Below are positions 61,894 through 64,000 of a DNA stretch of 64,000 nt, in pieces. The notes under the pieces are model-generated. The model had not been told where the DNA came from and made no database searches. It saw only the letters and a list, made by a program, of their open reading frames with translations. The DNA is from Timema cristinae (taxonomy: Eukaryota; Arthropoda; Insecta; Phasmatodea; Timematidae): contig JBCFYV010009882.1 in assembly GCA_039000515.1 (NCBI GenBank), positions 56,159,777-56,223,776 on the forward strand. The letters run 5' to 3'. Positions within the stretch are counted from its first letter, which is position 1, and the number at the start of each line of letters is the position of its first letter. Position numbers and translations under genes: made by a program.

Positions 61894-62400
61894 GTGGATT
61901 CACACGTTCGCTGTAAACGCAAGCAATGCTGATATTTGGTCACATGAAAACTCTAATTGAATCCCAAGAAGTCCGCCTAGTCCGCATAGCCCACAATGCT
62001 CGAGTAGAGATAATTTCAACTTTTCCAGCGCTTCTACAGAAAACCGGCCAAGAAGAACCCATTAGCGTATGCGCAAACTTTCAAACATGCGTTATTTATA
62101 AAAACAGCACATTCTCAAGATGGCGTATCTCAAAAGTGATGACTAAAAACGACAGTTTATTGGAAGCCACGAGTTTTATCGTTGACAAAATCAAACCTAG
62201 GCAATAAGTAAAACATTTAGTTTTATTTTAAATATAGTAACTTGCACTGATTGTAATATTCTCGTTTTTATGTTTTACGTTTCAATGCATCATTGGTAAA
62301 CAGAGATTCCCAAATTTACCCAAGCGTGTGAACAGCTGCACCACTAAACGGAGCTGACTTACTGCACTGCTTTCAAATTTCAGCGTACGTGTCAATTCAC
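61894..62400. mobile_element. Short inverted-repeat DNA element, copy 2
   Basis: The counterpart of 55744-56252 in the second duplication unit. The inverted ends and the 93-codon frame (61926-62207) are identical. Confidence 0.6.
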
Positions 62401-62976
62401 CTTCAGCCCGGACATTTTTAGGCCTACTTAAATATCTGATTAATTAAGGTATTGCGATGAACTGCAGTGTGCTGTGTTTTGATATTCCATTACACTTTGA
62501 GTGGATGATAATCATCAGTAATTTCACGTTTTGGTATGTTTTGTGCATAGTTCTGGTGTACTTTTATGAAGTCAGAATATGGAGTAGGTTGTAAAGTTGG
62601 ATATTCAAACAAAGATATAAATAAGTTGAAAAATAATGACGAGGGGAGTTAGGAGGCGCGAAGTTTCCCAAAATAGCATGCGAGTACGAAAATATAATAA
62701 ACGTTTGAGAAATATTGTTCTAAAATAGAGGTACTTATGTTTGAATATTTCCAGGTAAAGCATCTCTTGATCTTCTTGGTCAACGGTGGTTAAGAGTCTT
62801 TGAACCCCGAATACACCCTGCAGGTTGTAATTTTATCAGAATACGCCACTGATACATTTTGTCAGGATGTTAATATTTAAGTCTACTGTTATAATTCAAA
62901 TTATTTTGTAGGACAGTAGTGTTTCGTAAGCTCACAATAGAATGAGAAAATAGTACGTCAATTTATACTAAAAAAT

Positions 62977-63431
62977 CCATGTCTAACCCGTGGTCCACGG
63001 TCTCCTTGTGGACCCCGAGTTCGGTTTGTGTGGACTACCAGCTCAAATTGAAATACTTCAAATAGCAGACATAAACAACTAACATTGGTTCAGAAGAAAA
63101 TTAAGTTTCTAGACAAATGAGTAAAATGCCACTTGTGTAATGTATTTACCATATATGTATATTTTAAAATAAATAACTATTCATAGGTGTTTTTATTATT
63201 TTTTGTCTGACGAGAATTACTTGCTAAATTTCATTAAGTTTCCAGACTCATGAGTATAATGCCACTTATGTAATTTATATATCATCTATGTATTTATTAA
63301 AAATAACTTACTATTCATATGCGTTTTTATTATATTTGGGAATTAGATCCTACAAATATCATGTATGGCCCCCAGTCAATCCCTCTAGAACTTAGGAGGC
63401 CATGAGTCGGAGAAACGTTTGGACATGCCTG
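62977..63431. mobile_element. hAT-type MITE with internal direct duplication, copy 2
   Basis: The counterpart of 56828-57283. It differs by one T in a homopolymer near 63160. Confidence 0.65.
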
Positions 63432-64000
63432 ATCTAAACCAAGACGTGGTATTCTGTCACGCTAGGTTGTCTTGACATATATTTTGTATTAAAACATTTA
63501 TTTTAGTCACTTGTTTGAATATAGATGTTATAAATAGCTAAAATTAAGTTGTGAGGACAAGGATTGATATTCAGAGATATTTATAGAAACTTATAATTGT
63601 GAACTGTGAAGGGAAGAATTTAAAACAACCTCCATCTCACCGGGTTCAACTTTGAGTCTCCATCCTCAATTAACAAGTAAATTGTCGACACTTTAATGAA
63701 AGATTACAGATAAAGAGGTAATTTGTAGCAAATGTACTTGCATCAACTTTTAGAAAGAAGCGTAGACCAAAATCAATGAGCATTGAATGAAGGTAGTTAT
63801 CCCCACTGTATTCAGTTGGGATTTTACCTCCAATAATTTCTTCAACAACGACAGGCAGTAGTGAGAACCTTGGGCATGAGACACAGCTTGAGTTGTGAAA
63901 ATCACAATAAATAAAGGTTTTGGAATCAGATAAGAAGCCTAACGATGTATACAAAAGCATAATATATTTTAGTAAAAGTGATTTGTGAAATAAACAATAA

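Larger units (their letters stand above)
59136..64000. repeat. Tandem duplication, second unit (cut by window end)
   Basis: About 4.85 kb matching 52986-57852. I counted about ten differences: single-base changes such as 53395 C / 59545 T, and changes near 55460, 55735, 56090 and 57660. The rest are length changes in homopolymers (G run near 61020, T run near 61080, poly(A) 14 versus 11 near 55490/61641, T run near 57010). Identity exceeds 99.7%. Confidence 0.95.

Overview
This is eukaryotic nuclear DNA, by eye about 70% A+T, most likely from an arthropod and probably an insect. The evidence is many simple repeats ((AT)n, (ATT)n, (GT)n), tRNA-headed SINEs, a decayed Ty3/gypsy retrotransposon, a LINE remnant, hAT elements, and mariner/IS630-type transposases of the DUF4817 kind that is common in arthropod genomes. 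There is no operon structure, no bacterial gene, no CRISPR array and no rRNA or functional tRNA gene. I found no host protein-coding gene I could defend. The open frames are short (60-130 codons), and the only ones with recognisable content belong to dead mobile elements. Species assignment is not possible from the sequence alone.

Layout. 1-9 kb: mostly unique AT-rich DNA with a near-perfect 58-base hairpin (3360-3417), a full-length SINE with target-site duplications (3889-4205) and a perfect 20-base palindrome (8955-8974). 9.3-11.4 kb: a dead hAT transposase with a BED-type zinc finger, then a decayed four-unit tandem array. 12-24 kb: several SINEs, a perfect 137-base tandem duplication (16809-17085), a SINE insertion of only about 49 bases flanked by repeats (20143-20209), and a repeat element of unknown class (22819-24120) carrying a nested insertion. 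24.7-25.4 kb: LINE reverse-transcriptase remnant. 26-32 kb: SINEs, long AT minisatellites and an internally deleted mariner with long inverted ends (30892-31498). 34-36.2 kb: broken minus-strand gypsy pol. 37-43 kb: 5' end of another hAT, a second SINE type with a 13-base target-site duplication (40798-41022) and a non-autonomous element (42910-43405). 45.8-47 kb: a dead mariner-like transposase with its N-terminal helix-turn-helix still readable. 49.7-50.8 kb: a second, intact copy of the unknown-class element.

From 52,986 to the end the window holds a tandem duplication of period about 6.15 kb. The 4.85 kb visible in both copies differs at only about ten places, so it is either a very recent duplication or an assembly artefact (uncollapsed haplotypes). 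Each copy carries a mariner C-terminal relic, a tRNA-like SINE head with a poly(A) tail, a 0.5-kb inverted-repeat element and a hAT-type MITE.

The main biological story is transposon history. At least ten copies of one SINE superfamily share the 3' tail CCGAACGGGTAGTAAGACG followed by an (ATA/ATT) run, including copies with different 5' heads. That is the pattern expected when one LINE machinery recognises a common tail. Nothing here clearly amounts to a new functional system. The best candidates for undescribed elements are the unknown-class repeat with GAAGTTATACTTC near both ends, the shared-tail SINE set and the 0.5-kb inverted-repeat element in the duplicated block.
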